Below are positions 45,807 to 57,815 of a stretch of DNA of 64,000 bases, in pieces. The stretch lies in NCBI GenBank assembly GCA_032622095.1, contig CP136069.1, positions 36,802,194-36,866,193 on the forward strand, read 5' to 3'. The position numbers and the translations under genes are program-made. The notes under the pieces are model-generated. The model was not told the DNA's origin and did no database searches. It was given only the letters and a program-made list of their open reading frames with translations. How positions within the stretch are numbered: position 1 is the first letter of the stretch; each line of letters begins with the position of its first letter. Source of the stretch: Siphonodentalium dalli (taxonomy: Eukaryota; Mollusca; Scaphopoda; Gadilida; Siphonodentaliidae).

Positions 45807-48800
45807 GTTGCAATGGGTCGACATTTAGCATTCGGATCTTTATTCAGTGATCTCAAATGAGGTTGGTTTTGTCTCAATACATACATAAATTTAGCTCAAT
45901 TTGTTCAAAAATTGTAATGTCGGTCGGAAGAAGATGAACACAACAATAGCATAGTGTGATTCGAGATGTATGATATCCCAACTAGTTAGGAGCCTCGCAG
46001 AGCCTCGCGAAAAAAATCATACTTCTAACTCATTGATATAAAACACATCTCAAAAAGCACTATGCCATTGTCGTATATTTATTGTCTGCCTCTTTTGTGC
46101 GAGAGAGAAGTACAGTAACACGCTGGTCATCCTATAATCCCCGCTACGGGTAGTAAACCCAGCTGCGAGCGTCACATCGGGCTATAGCAGTTAGAGTTTT
46201 TCATACCAGGGCTAGTCTAATCTGTTAAAAGTATTCAATTTAGAAGTTGTACCAACCAATGGAGGATATATTTGATAGCCAATGCCTATTTATGCTGTGA
46301 CAGGAGTCCAGAGAAAATTCAGATATCAATTCTCGAGAAAAACACAATCTCAGTCGAGCGCATTCGGAATTTCGGGGGAAATGTAGGTTTCATTCAGCAA
46401 AACTTTCACTGCAAACACAACTAGAGATTTTTTGTTTTAAAACGTGGAACAATCTATATGGGACAATCTACCCGCGGTGACGTGTTTTTATACTAATAAT
46501 CCCAAATCCCGTTCCAGTAACTCGAATAAAGACATCTTTCCAAACATACCGTGCATCAATAAAGTAAAACGTAATGCGGAAAGGAGTAAACTGCGATGCG
46601 ACGCTTCGGGGTTTACTCAGACACCGTGGAGTATCACAAGCAATTATCAATATTTTCCTACTTAAATGCAGCAAATTCCAATGTGAATGTAGATTTAGTT
46701 TCCTAAACTGTCTATAACAATGTAACGTTGACAAGGATGTCCAAAGTTATCACCACGCGCTTATGTTGGAGCTTAAAACACACAAATTTGAAAAATGGAA
46801 GCTTATTCTCACAAATCATCGACCGTTCCGTCATTTTATGGAGATTTATTCGTCGAATGTTGACATTTGGCTGAAGATGGGTTCATCAAGCACCTCGTCG
46901 ATCCGGACTTGTGTCCGAAGAAAAACGATTAATGGCAACATTTTCCTCAAAACAAACCTACCTGTTGTCTTCACTCGTGCGCGCAACGGGATTTACTCAA
47001 TGTTTGCCCACAGAGTGTATTCTATGATGACCAGCGTGAGTAATTAACTCTCTTTATTGCATTACGCTTGTGTGCGAGAGTAGCGTGGAGTAATGGACGC
47101 TCTTTATTACCTGTCAGTTTTTTTGGAGAGGGATGCGTGGACTAATGGACGCGCTTTATTACCTGCTAATTCGTTGTTGAGACAATTGCTACAAACACTT
47201 GTGATTGGACAAATGGTTCAGTAAATTAAAGACATATTATGTACTTGTTCGGGTGCGTGAAACTGATCAGTTAGTATCCAGGCGCTATGCCAACTGTAGG
47301 AATGTACAATTCTACTAACATCGCCGAAAATCTGAAGCAAATCGACCGTACCACTCCATAGAAAACATCGTCTGAACTACGCTCAAATGTAAATATTTAC
47401 TACTCGATTCGGGACGCAACTATCTGCTATAAACTAACGAACACGATTTCGCCATCGAGCGTTACTGCATTTAATTAATTTATAAGAATGACTGTGTGTT
47501 GTCAATTTGGATATCATATTTGTAAAAAATACTACTTTGAACATGATTATTCTCCATTTGTATTTCATCACCCTATCGGAGTGTTTCACATCAGTTTAAA
47601 CACTTCAACTAATATACACCGGAAAATAAACACGAACGCAAAATCCATTGAAATATTAAACAACACGTTTATGTTCTGAACGTCTTATACACACATGAAT
47701 GTCAGATAAACGCATGTGACTTCAATTCGTATGTTCAGTGTATGCAGATGCTTGTTATTGTGGGCGGGTTAAAATTGAACTATTTCTCGAATAGAGGTCC
47801 CCATGGGAGTTCGTGGTGCATGCATTGGGAGACATGATCATTCTAGATTAAGAATCTGGACTTAGTGGAAAGTAAGTGGAAAGATTTCCACCGTAAGAAG
47901 TAACCGATGGTTCAACTGCGCACGCTCACGTCAAAATCGTAGGTAAAAATATAATATCAAGCACTGTTTGATTTTAGATGCGAAATCGTGGCGTATCCTT
48001 TGTTACCTCCACTTGCGAGGTAATCGCAGTCGTATGTGCGTAAAATCGTAGCTGGAAATGACCGTAGGGTAGTCAGTCACATGCTTTAAAACAACCTACG
48101 ACATCATAATGCCTGGCGACATCGCTATCGTGTGAACAAACTATCCACGATCTCGCCGGGCCCGATTGCTCCACTGAATAGTGGTCGTATGAACGTACAC
48201 TTATGGCATAAAGCATAGTATAAAATGCCCAATCGGATAAATAGAAGGTCGAGGTAGAACAAGTGAGCTGGGTTTCAATACAGTATAATGCAGGTCATAG
48301 TTGTTTTCAAGCCACTGCATCGTTAAATGGGGTCGCTAAGTCGTGAGAAAGATTGTGCCGTTTATTGTGCGAATAATATTGGGTCGACTATCGATCCAGG
48401 CGAATGTCGTTGTTGTCGGGAATGTAACAACAACACTCTACCCGAAATATCGATTAACCAGTGCAGTGTGCTTCTGTATATGCATATAGGTATAACACGC
48501 TCGCATGCTGCACGGTGATGCGTAGTGGCAAGGATAGACACTGCACTGGCGATCGAGGTATGTAGTATATATACAATTATTCTCAATGCTTTATTTGCTG
48601 CCAAACTTCAGACCACGCAGCCTTGATGAAAAAGCATGTATTGCATATAATTCAATATGTACAATACAAAATATGATGTATAATATTAATATTAGTTGTA
48701 TGGAGGCGATCCTACAGCAAGTGCAAAGGTCGTTTCCAGTCGCGTGTGAAATAGCCCACACTGTGAGAGATGGTGCTCACATAACATTATGTTTTATCAT

Positions 48801-48989
48801 ATGACTCAATCATTATTTACGTTGGAAAGTGTGTCATAAATCAATTTCATATCAATTACTAGTTCATATCACCTTCCAATAATTGGCTGATTGGCTGAAT
48901 GGCACCCCGGGCCGAGCCGCATCTCTAACTAAATGCAGGTCAAATTCGTGCGCGTCAATCAACGCGATGCCGAAATTCTCGCAATTATA
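45807..48989. other. Gene-less stretch with a short triple repeat
   Basis: No supported gene. 47033-47170 has three imperfect units of about 52 bp with 'gcgtggagtaatggacgcty' and 'tttattacctg'. A short frame at 48327-48518 is cysteine-rich (CRCCREC) but has no supporting context. Confidence 0.45.
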
Positions 48990-49560
48990 ATCTTGAAATA
49001 TATAGTTTTGGACATTGTTATACGATAAATAGAATATGTAATTCGTATTTATCTAATAAACATACGATATACTGTCACAAACTGAAAACATAATAGCGCA
49101 CTATATCTTCGCGTGCATATTATTTCTGCTAGTTCACCAGGTGTAATTGGGCTTCCGGTGCAATGCAGTGACGTCATATTAACCTTTTGCTGCCGATGTC
49201 ATATAGCTATGTAGTGATTTGTGTGCGTTTTGGACATCATAATCAATTTATAGGTGTCATATGATAAATAGAATATGTAATTCGTGTTTCTCTCATATGA
49301 TATTTATGAAACTCGTCACAAATTTTCAGTTTTCTCTCGCCGGAGGCTCGAGAAAACTGAAAATTCTTAGACTCGTTTCATAAATATCATATGAGAGAAA
49401 CACTCATTTCATATCCTCTATTTATTACACTCATATGCGCGATTTTCATTGAAAACGCAGTTAATTATAAATGAATTTGTGAATTATGACATTTCTTGTG
49501 ACGTCACTGACGCTTACTGATATATAGTGATTTTTTTATTGTTGATCTTTCTCCACATCG
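48990..49560. mobile_element. Hairpin or foldback element with 75-bp arms
   Basis: 49261-49335 and 49350-49434 are inverted copies around a 14-nt loop (CTCGCCGGAGGCTC region): 'gtttctctcatatgatattt' is mirrored by 'aaatatcatatgagagaaac'. A second, diverged left-arm copy ('ataaatagaatatgtaattc') is at 49024, and 'gtgacgtca' with 'tatagtgattt' or a close variant occurs on both sides (49169 and 49498). Outer ends are not exact. Confidence 0.7.
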
Positions 49561-50499
49561 AGACATTCGTGCATTAATTATTGGTGTTTTAATCATATTA
49601 TCGAACAAATTTAATGCAGAAGTGTAATAAATAGAGTAATCAATAATTCCGAGAATTAAGTTCAATAATTCACTGGTATTGAATTCACTGGAGCAATGAA
49701 ATATGCCATTTATGAGATCCCAGCCTCTTCCGATCCCTCAATAATTCGATTTTACAGAACGCTGTATGAAATTTCACAAAAATCACCATTTGGATTCTAG
49801 TCATATTTCAACAAGAAATGAGCAGAACTGTGCAAAGTATTTCAGACATACCATTGCTCATGAATATGTCAACACAATGGAGCAAAAATTGTCACTTTGT
49901 CTAATAATGACTGTCAAAATGGCGACCAAAATATGGAAAATGGTAAATATTGTCCCAGAGTGGCATGCAATCAATTAGCAATCGTGGATGATATATACAA
50001 TTGGCTGTCTTGTGAAACATGTACATTGAATACTAACACTTATGATGCATTTTGGAAAGTGGTACTATTACATTACGAAAATTATTGGAATTTTCTCTCA
50101 AAATCGGCAAAAAATCATTTTTCAGGTTTGCACAATTTGTTCAAGTAAAATGGAACTATCTTTGGTGTTTATTGTGTTTATATGTCTTAAATTTGTCACA
50201 CTGAGAACTATATATGGTGTTAATTGCGTAACATTGATGCGTTTTTAGATAAATATACTCAAGCTGGCTTGCAAAATGTCCACACAATTTGGTATAAAAG
50301 TTTATATTTTCAAATATAAACCGGACATTATTTTCCGCTCTTATGTGGGCCTTTTAGAAAGTCAAGCAAGGAGATCAGCGAAAACTGCTTAATAACAAGA
50401 TTAATTGACTAATGTCATGAAAAACGTTTCCTTCATTGTGCATATAAAAGGCCACCAAGATGGAGAACTCTCTGACATTACCTCCTAATCGATTAACAT
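49561..50499. other. No recognisable gene
   Basis: Short frames only (for example around 49766-50248); no family resemblance. Confidence 0.45.
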
Positions 50500-51845
50500 A
50501 TACTTTAGATATTATGGAAATTGATACACAACTGACGATGTAGCCATTCCCTTTATACACATACACCTCACCCATGGCAATACAACCACAATTGGGTTTA
50601 CCGGTAAACCACATACATGACTACACAGTCATGGGTCACCATTCAGGTACACCAGGTATACTCCAACACTGCACCCATGAACATATAGTCACTTCCTGTA
50701 TGCATGTTCACCATATTCGTGATTGTAAGTAACTTCTTGTATACCTATTTGCCTCACCATTGGCCACACACTCACTCACTATATATCTATTTGCCAAATA
50801 TATGGCCATATATCCACTAAGGATATACATATACACTGCACCCATAACCGTCGAGTAACTCCGTGTATGCATATACTCCTGACCAATGGCCATACAACCA
50901 TTGTATATATACCAGTGCCCCGCACACATGGCTATCCACACACTCCAGGCTTGGATATACTCCTCTCTCAAGACAATTCAGCCACAGAGTTCGTGGTCAT
51001 ATAATCACTCTTTGTTTAACAATTCACCTCACAATTGCCATTCAATCACTCCCTGTATGCATATCGGCCACACCCATGTAATGGCCATATATCCAATAAA
51101 TATATAGAATGCATATACAAACCCATCAATGCCGATTATAGACTCACTACAGGTATACATTGCACCTCATCATTGACCATACATACTTTCTATATATAGC
51201 AATACAGCGCGCATCACCTCAACATTGGTCATACAGTCACTCCATATATACCTTTTCTTCACACCATGACGATATACACACAGGATATACACATACACCC
51301 ACCCATTATCATAGAGTTAATCCAGGTATACACACCTCACCAATGGATATACCAATATCCCGCACGACCACTCGTACACTCCATGTTTGCAAATACACCT
51401 CGCCCATGCGAATTCAGCCACTCGGTATATACTCACACTCCCCATTCATAATCATACAGCTACTCTCTGTATACCTATACACCAATGACAATACATCCAC
51501 GACAGAGATGCATATACATCACATATACAACCATGACCACAATGACACTTTATATATACCCACACCCCGCCAATGACTATCCAACTATACTCCAGGTATG
51601 CATATATACTTCAACAATCATGACAGTACATTCATTAAATGTACACCTATATACATTACACATAAGCATACAACAACTCCCTATTTATTCATACACCCAC
51701 AGTCCCCCACATGTGACCATGCAGTCAACATAATAATTATGTATGCACATACACCCATCCATGACATTAATTTAGTCACCCAAGGTATGCATGTATATTC
51801 CACACATGACCATATAGTAACTCTATATACACATAAACGTTTGTC
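50500..51845. repeat. Degenerate minisatellite, about 40-50 bp period
   Basis: Runs of CATATACACC-, CACCCATGGCCATACA- and ACTCCATGTATGCA-like words recur at roughly 40-50 bp, for example near 50870, 51040, 51290, 51370, 51590 and 51780. The strand bias is strong (C-rich plus strand). Tyr/His/Thr-rich reading frames here are translations of the repeat, not genes. Confidence 0.65.
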
Positions 51846-53312
51846 TAATTTCGGAGCCTCAATTTCTCAAAATTAGTCAAAATCCATGTTGCATGGTCTT
51901 GTATTTTAAAAACTAAAGAAAAATGAATGGATTTCTTGCTGTTTTAGTCATTTCCTCTTTGGTTTATTCGCAAAATGTGATTTCTTTATGCATCTAGGGC
52001 ATGACAGGGCAAAAATATTCTTAAACAAAATGTGTTCCACCATTATCATGACTTAGCCATATTTGCCTGTGGTCCAGAACCGGCGTGATGAAATAGCATA
52101 TTTGATGTCATACAACTCAATAAATATATACCCATTTCCCCTGTATTTCTCTGTATAATCACATAAGTATACATGGTTAAACACACTGTAAAGAAATTTC
52201 CCGAATCATGGCGTAGAAAAACAAATTATGGCCCTTTTGTCCTTTTCTAAAGGTTTTTGTGTATAAATAGTAAAAACAATGTGCGTTTAATGTGTAAACT
52301 CACTTTTGTCCTAAATTGCTTTATTGTTGAAATAAAAGCCCTATATGGGATATGTCAGTGAATGTCATTGAATTTCAGTAATTTTTCTGGAAACTGATGC
52401 CAAATTTGAATATCTGAAAAATGGGGTAGGGGAAATCATATTGACAAACTATCAGAAAATATCGACATTGATGCATAACACTTTACCACCACCAGCTCCT
52501 ACAAACCTTATTCATTCATACAACGTATACTGCTTCCTATTTTGTTGTTCATATTTAGAGCTACGATCCTTTTTGTTGCAATTCGAGGGCGAAATGGCAA
52601 ATCATTATTCCGTGGTTGTTCTATATAACATGCTCATAAAGTTCTAAATAAACCTCCATTAATTATTAAAGTACTAAAAAATTTATCATGCAAGAATAAT
52701 CTACACAAGCTGGAATAACGCAACCGTTTGTCTCCAATCACTATAATATGGGTGACAACATCATAGCCTTCTGTGATTTCACCTACCCCGTTATCAGCGT
52801 TCAAATTTGGAGTCAATTTCTTGAAAACTATGTGAAATCAAGTGACTGTTGATGGTATAACCAATATTAAGTGTTTCAGAAGGAACATTCAAATGATTTT
52901 ACACATTAAACTCTGATTGTATTCATTGTTGATTACTATTTAAAATGGAAAAAACACCACAAAACAGTACAAAATGGCATTTTTTGGAAAAGAGACAATA
53001 CAAAGGATTCATAGGACCATAAGTTTATTTTGGCAAATATGTGTTTAGCAATTCCATCACATTGTATTTAACCTAGTATACTTAAGAGGTTATGATAAAT
53101 ACAGGGCATATGGATATCAAGTTATTGAGTTGTATGACCTCAAATATGCTATTTCATCACACCAGTTCTGTATCACAAGGCAAATTTGGCCGAGTCCATA
53201 GAATGGAACACACATTTTGTTTAAGAATATTTTTGTCTTCTCGATCATGGCTGCATAAACAAATAAATTTGTGTGCACAATATAGTGAGGCAACTAATAA
53301 CACAGTAAGATA
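51846..53312. other. No recognisable gene
   Basis: AT-rich, no supported coding frame. 'ggagcctcaatttctcaaaa' at 51856 and nearby words echo the dispersed repeat at 53313. Confidence 0.45.
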
Positions 53313-53530
53313 GCCCTTCATTTTTCTCTTGTTTTTAAAACACTACACCATACAATATGGAATTTAACTAATTCTTAAGAAAGAGAGGCTCCGAAATTAG
53401 ACAAACTCCCAATTATGGAGGCACATAACTCGAGAAATACTCAACGTATCTGGAAAATGTTTTCTGATCTGTAATCAGAATTTTGTATTCAACAAAATGG
53501 ATATATAAATGGAATCATGTGTGAAATGAC
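53313..53530. repeat. Dispersed repeat, copy 2 (partner at 4530)
   Basis: Same ordered landmarks as 4530-4730, same orientation, diverged. Confidence 0.6.
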
Positions 53531-53928
53531 GTTTTTTATAAACATCCTTGAAAAAGCTAAAAATGAGTATTTTACCAAATTTTATCAAATTTATTTCAAA
53601 ATATTTATCTTTTTCGCCTTTCTTGATCATTATTGATTTTTAGTATGTTGTTTATAATTGGTTAATAAACTTATTCATGCTAAGAAACATTGTGTTGCAA
53701 TTAGTTTGAGGTTTGGCACTTTATTCTCATAAATGAACTGGACTAAGACTATTTTACACCGTTTCTTTGAATGCGCATTCTCAAAGTCAATACTGCTTGA
53801 ATTTCAAGACTGTCTAAAAGATTCCTGTAATATCTCTTTACAATTTACACCAGAATTTTTAATCTTAGGTTTTCTGAAAGACAGCAACTGCAATACAGCA
53901 ATACTTGATATATGTCTTCTTTTATATA

Positions 53929-53929
<1 letters not shown>

Positions 53930-54010
<81 letters not shown>
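53930..54010. repeat. (AT)n microsatellite, about 40 units
   Basis: An uninterrupted 80-bp dinucleotide tract. Frames reading through it (poly Ile-Tyr) are artefacts. Confidence 0.97.
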
Positions 54011-54013
<3 letters not shown>

Positions 54014-54570
54014 TGTAAAATTAAGCCTATTAATCCACCACTCCAAGGATTCATGGATCGAATCCGGAATTACAAAGCCATAGAAACTTATTTCCCTGCC
54101 AATCCAGATTCGAAGAAAGAAATTTGTTTTGTAAAAGATGGAATATGATAGAAACTCTTTTTAAACAACCAACACTCTAATATTTGTAGATTATAAAAAA
54201 GGCGCTTTGGCCTCAAAAGTTAAACCCTAAATGGTAATTGACAGAACAAATATACTAAATGAATTATACATCATATATCACAGCGTAGTATATGGGAAGG
54301 TATCACTCAATGTGCCTTCGACCTCCCTCCTGGGATATCACGCCATCAGTTTCAAAGATATCTGCTAACCGGTTGTACGTGGTCTAGGATGGGGGGGGGT
54401 TGGAAGTCTCTCAGAGTGGTCCCCGACTACTTGTGCCAAATCTACTGTATTCCCAGGTATCCAACCATATGAGACATCCCCAGACATAAATTAATATTTT
54501 TATATTCTACCCCCCACCAATACCATTTAACAAAGAGAGACAAAACTCACCCTGGACTATATAAACAAAC
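54011..54570. other. No recognisable gene
   Basis: Nothing supported; a G-run of nine lies at about 54391. Confidence 0.45.
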
Positions 54571-55386
54571 TGACACGTCACTGATTGTATAATTTATTTG
54601 TTTCATGTTCTTGAGATATTATACATGTATATTCGAGATCTGAATACAATTATTAAAACAAAAGTTCGATTGGTAGTAGACCAAGTCTTCTCGTTCCACG
54701 ACAGCTTGGGATATCGGTTAGGTTGATCGAGTCCCATCACGTTTCTCTGCTTTAACCCTTTACCCAACAGAACGGCCCTGTGCCAATGCATTCTCTTATA
54801 TATGCGAGTCGACCATAGGTCGCCTCGCATATATAAGAGAATGCATTGGCTTAACACATATTAAAAATGATAAAATTGTCAAAGAATGTAGAAAAATATT
54901 ATAAAAATTGTTAAAAAATGTAAGAAAAAATGGTAAAAAGATTTTTTTTAGGCCAATGCATTCTCTTATATATGCGAGGCGACCTATATAATAGAATGCA
55001 TTGGCACAGGGCATAACTGTAACCATCACAATGTGGTCAATGAACCGGTTCCAATGATATCCATATGTGTATGGTGGTATTGAGACAGACCGAAGATATT
55101 TTAGGCTGTTGAAGCTTTATTTGGGCGTTTTTGGCCGTTTTGTTGGGTAAAGGGTTAACGGACTTAACGCTCATAATTGTGGGCGGGAGTTATATAGCTT
55201 GTATATCTTCGGATTAGATCAAATGGACATAGCAGGCAACCTTTCCCAAGCATGATGAGATCATAAATGGATATATCGGAGATCCGTTAAATGCCAAAGC
55301 AACGAGATTTTATAAGTAAACAAAGCCTTGTTTTCCACAGAATTTAGATTTGTCGCGCTATCAGAAAATGCATGCAAACAATACAT
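54571..55386. repeat. Tandem duplication unit 1 (816 bp)
   Basis: Starts 'tgacacgtcactgat' and is repeated from 55387 at offset 816. It includes a piggyBac-like MITE, and at 54670-54725 an inverted match to the sequence just upstream of the GT31 exon (56315-56366): 'accgatatcccaa' and 'gagaagacttggtct' on the other strand. Confidence 0.88.
54752..55158 (+). mobile_element. piggyBac-like MITE with hairpins (copy 2)
   Basis: TTAA-bounded, ends TTAACCCTTTACCCAACA and TGTTGGGTAAAGGGTTAA. First hairpin 54782-54850 is complete; the second (54952-55007) has lost about 12 bp of its centre ('gacctatataatagaatgca'). Interior between hairpins and the 3' flank ('gcataactgtaaccatcaca') match copies 1 and 3. 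Confidence 0.85.
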
Positions 55387-56213
55387 TGACACGTCACTGA
55401 TGGTATAATTTATTTGTTTCATGTTCTTGAGATATTATACATGTATATTCGAGATCTGAATACAATTATTAAAACAAAAGTTCGATTGGTAGTAGACCAA
55501 GTATTCTCGTTCCACGACAGCTTGGGATATCGGTTAGGTTGATCGAGTCCCATCACGTTTCTCTGCTTTAACCATTTACCCAACAGAACGGCCCTGTGCC
55601 AATGCATTCTCTTATATATGCGAGTCGACCATAGGTCGCCTCGCATATATAAGAGAATGCATTGGCTTAACACATATTAAAAATGATAAAATTGTCAAAG
55701 AATGTAGAAACATATTTTTAAAATTGTTAAAAAATGTAAGAAAAAATGGTAAAAAGTGTTTTAGGCCAATGCATTCTCTTATATATGCGAGGCGACCTAT
55801 GGTCGACTCGCATATATAAGAGAATGCATTGGCACAGGGCATAACTGTAACCATCACAATGTGATCAATGAACCGGTTCCAATGATATCCATATGTGTAT
55901 GGTGGTATTGAGACAGACCGAAGATATTTTAGGATGTTGAAGCTTTATTTGGGCGTTTTTGGCCGTTTTGTTGGGTAAAGGGTTAACGGACTTAACGCCC
56001 ATACTTGTGGCCGGGAGTTATATAACTTGTATATCTTCAGATTAGATCAAATGGACATAGAAGGCAACCTTTCCCAAGCATGATGAGATCATACATGGAT
56101 ATATTGGAGATCCGTTAAATGTCAAAGCAACGATATTTTAAAAGTAAACAAAGCCTTGTTGTCCACAGAATTTAGATTTGTCGCGCTATCATAAAATGCA
56201 TGCAAACAATACA
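55387..56213. repeat. Tandem duplication unit 2
   Basis: Second copy of the 816-bp unit, slightly longer through the MITE hairpin difference, with scattered substitutions (for example 'gggcgggag' versus 'ggccgggag'). It ends at 'aacaatacatta', directly before the GT31 upstream region. Confidence 0.88.
55568..55986 (+). mobile_element. piggyBac-like MITE with hairpins (copy 3)
   Basis: TTAA-bounded; left end has one change (ACCATTTACCCAACA). Both hairpins are complete (55597-55666 and 55765-55833). It was duplicated together with copy 2 as part of the 816-bp tandem unit rather than inserted independently. Confidence 0.85.
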
Positions 56214-56384
56214 TTAAACGGTCGTATCGTCCCTTTACCTCTTTCTGTCACGGTAATGATACACTATTTTGAAGACAGATTAAGTCCGTTAGAGAAGAGT
56301 AACGGGGCGGGAAATCCAAACCGATATCCCAAACTGTTGTGGACCGAGAAGACTTGGTCTTGCTTGGTAGGTGTGCTCTTATCC

Positions 56385-56409
56385 ATGTTATTTTTCTTCT
56401 AGGTCCACG
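56385..56409 (+). promoter_or_regulatory. Probable splice acceptor before the GT31 coding exon
   Basis: A pyrimidine-rich run 'ttatttttcttctag' ends in AG at 56401-56402, eight bases before the ATG at 56410. This fits a 5' untranslated exon and an intron upstream, common for single-coding-exon beta-3-galactosyltransferase genes. The donor site is not identified. Confidence 0.5.
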
Positions 56410-57666
56410 ATGCAGAGTCCATGTGAGAATATGGTGAGATCCGTTAATTGTATACCAACGTGTTACAATAATGTGTTAATGTTCGCCTTTTACACAGGGA
56501 CTGTAATGTTTGTTATATTACAAATATATATCAACCAAAACATGTTGTTACGTCATCGTCAGGTGGCAACCAATGTGAACTCACCACTTACATTTACGCA
56601 GATAGCAGCAACATCAACAACTACCAAATTATCGACTAAAGTCAGCACCAGGGAAAAGAGGCCTACACACATATATGCACAGAGTACCTCAAAACACAAA
56701 GGAACAACAGCAAACATTTATTACGTCCGAGGTGAGAAAACGCTATTCAGTCTAATTGATCGTGTGGATATTTCTCCGTCAAATGTATGTAATGTTGGGG
56801 AGTCACCGTTCTTGTTAATCACGATACCATCAGCGCCACAAAACAGAAAACTTAGAGATGGTATTAGATCATCGTGGGGCACTGTTGTCGGTACACACTC
56901 CTGGAAAATGTGGCACCGAGAACGTAAAGGTGCATGGATGTCAGTTGTTCACAAACTACAGCAGCGCGTGCAAATTTTGTTCGTGCTCGGACAGAGCTCT
57001 GATAATAAGTCACGTGATTCCGTGAAAGAGGAAGCGAGTCAACATGGGGATATTCTCGTACTCGATTTTGTCGAGTCCTATCAAAACTTAACCCTGAAGG
57101 TTCTAAGTGGATTCAAATGGTGTGTTAATAAATGTAAAGGAACTAGTCAAGTGATGAAATTGGACGATGATACATTTCTTAATGTTCCGGTGATGCTCCA
57201 ACAAATTACACGAAAAGAAATGTCGGGTGTGATATATGGATTCATTCTGCGCCACGGCATAGTTAAGCGACTTGGCAAATATATGGTGCCGCTGTCAGCG
57301 TATCCGTTGGAGCGATACCCCGACTTATGTACTGGTAATATGTACACAATGAATATTAGTGTCGCACGCTCTATAGTTGCGGTATCAGAATATTTCCCGT
57401 ATGTGTATATGGAAGACGCTTTCATCACGGGTATACTACGTACAGCTGTCGGGGTGGGTATCAAACCGGTTCCTCGGGGACAGTATGAACCTGGTGCGCC
57501 ACCACAAGTCTGTGCTTTTGTCAAGGGGATAGCGTTGTATGGACAGAAAGTTAACCCTGATTTGTTCACAAAGATTTGGGAGACGTACTCAAATCCGAAC
57601 GTCTGCGGTATCAAGATTGTCAACACGAAAGGTATCAAGACTGTCAACACGAAAGGCAAGACATGA
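56410..57666 (+). CDS. GT31 beta-1,3-galactosyltransferase-like protein
   Basis: 418 residues from the ATG at 56410; the open frame continues upstream to 56371 but without an ATG, so this start is chosen. Type II Golgi membrane layout: short N-terminal tail, one membrane segment (about 22-41), a Ser/Thr-rich stem (50-105), then the catalytic domain. GT31 landmarks in order: RDGIRSSWG (149-157), FVLG (191-194), the HGDIL and YQNLTLK block (212-230), the metal-binding DDD (252-254), YPDLCTGNMYTM (303-314) and EDAFITGI (335-342; EDV-Y-G is usual). The enzyme would transfer a sugar, probably galactose or GlcNAc, from UDP-sugar to glycan acceptors in the Golgi; the exact donor cannot be told. The last 20 residues contain a short duplicated piece (KIVNTKG, KTVNTKG). 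The frame is intact. Confidence 0.92.
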   Translation: MQSPCENMVRSVNCIPTCYNNVLMFAFYTGTVMFVILQIYINQNMLLRHRQVATNVNSPLTFTQIAATSTTTKLSTKVSTREKRPTHIYAQSTSKHKGTTANIYYVRGEKTLFSLIDRVDISPSNVCNVGESPFLLITIPSAPQNRKLRDGIRSSWGTVVGTHSWKMWHRERKGAWMSVVHKLQQRVQILFVLGQSSDNKSRDSVKEEASQHGDILVLDFVESYQNLTLKVLSGFKWCVNKCKGTSQVMKLDDDTFLNVPVMLQQITRKEMSGVIYGFILRHGIVKRLGKYMVPLSAYPLERYPDLCTGNMYTMNISVARSIVAVSEYFPYVYMEDAFITGILRTAVGVGIKPVPRGQYEPGAPPQVCAFVKGIALYGQKVNPDLFTKIWETYSNPNVCGIKIVNTKGIKTVNTKGKT

Positions 57667-57815
57667 GTGACACTCTCATGAACTGCTTTGACTCTCAGCA
57701 ACTGAGTGACACTCTCGTGAACTGCCTGGAAACTCAGCAACTGAGTGACACTCTCGTGAGCTGTTTGGACACTCCCGAGAACTGCTTGGACACTCAGCAA
57801 CTGAGTGACACTTCA
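57664..57815. repeat. Short minisatellite just after the GT31 stop
   Basis: Three to four imperfect 45-50 bp units of 'gagtgacactctcgtgaact' and 'gcttggacactcagcaact', beginning at the stop codon. It gives a Ser/Leu/Asp-rich shadow frame. It lies in the presumed 3' untranslated region. Confidence 0.8.

Noticed and set aside
48327-48518. Cysteine-rich 63-residue frame (CRCCREC)
   Set aside because: No signal peptide, no splice context, no second copy; a single exon of a real gene is possible but unsupported.
50708-51876. Several overlapping Tyr/His/Thr-rich frames as repeat proteins
   Set aside because: They appear in several frames at once and follow the nucleotide repeat; composition alone keeps the frames open.
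53733-54083. Frame with a long Ile-Tyr run
   Set aside because: It is the (AT)n tract translated.
56371-56409. Upstream extension of the GT31 frame by 13 codons
   Set aside because: It begins at GTG, not ATG, and runs across a probable splice acceptor.
57147-57800. 217-residue minus-strand frame opposite the GT31 gene
   Set aside because: Shadow of the GT31 coding strand plus the downstream minisatellite.
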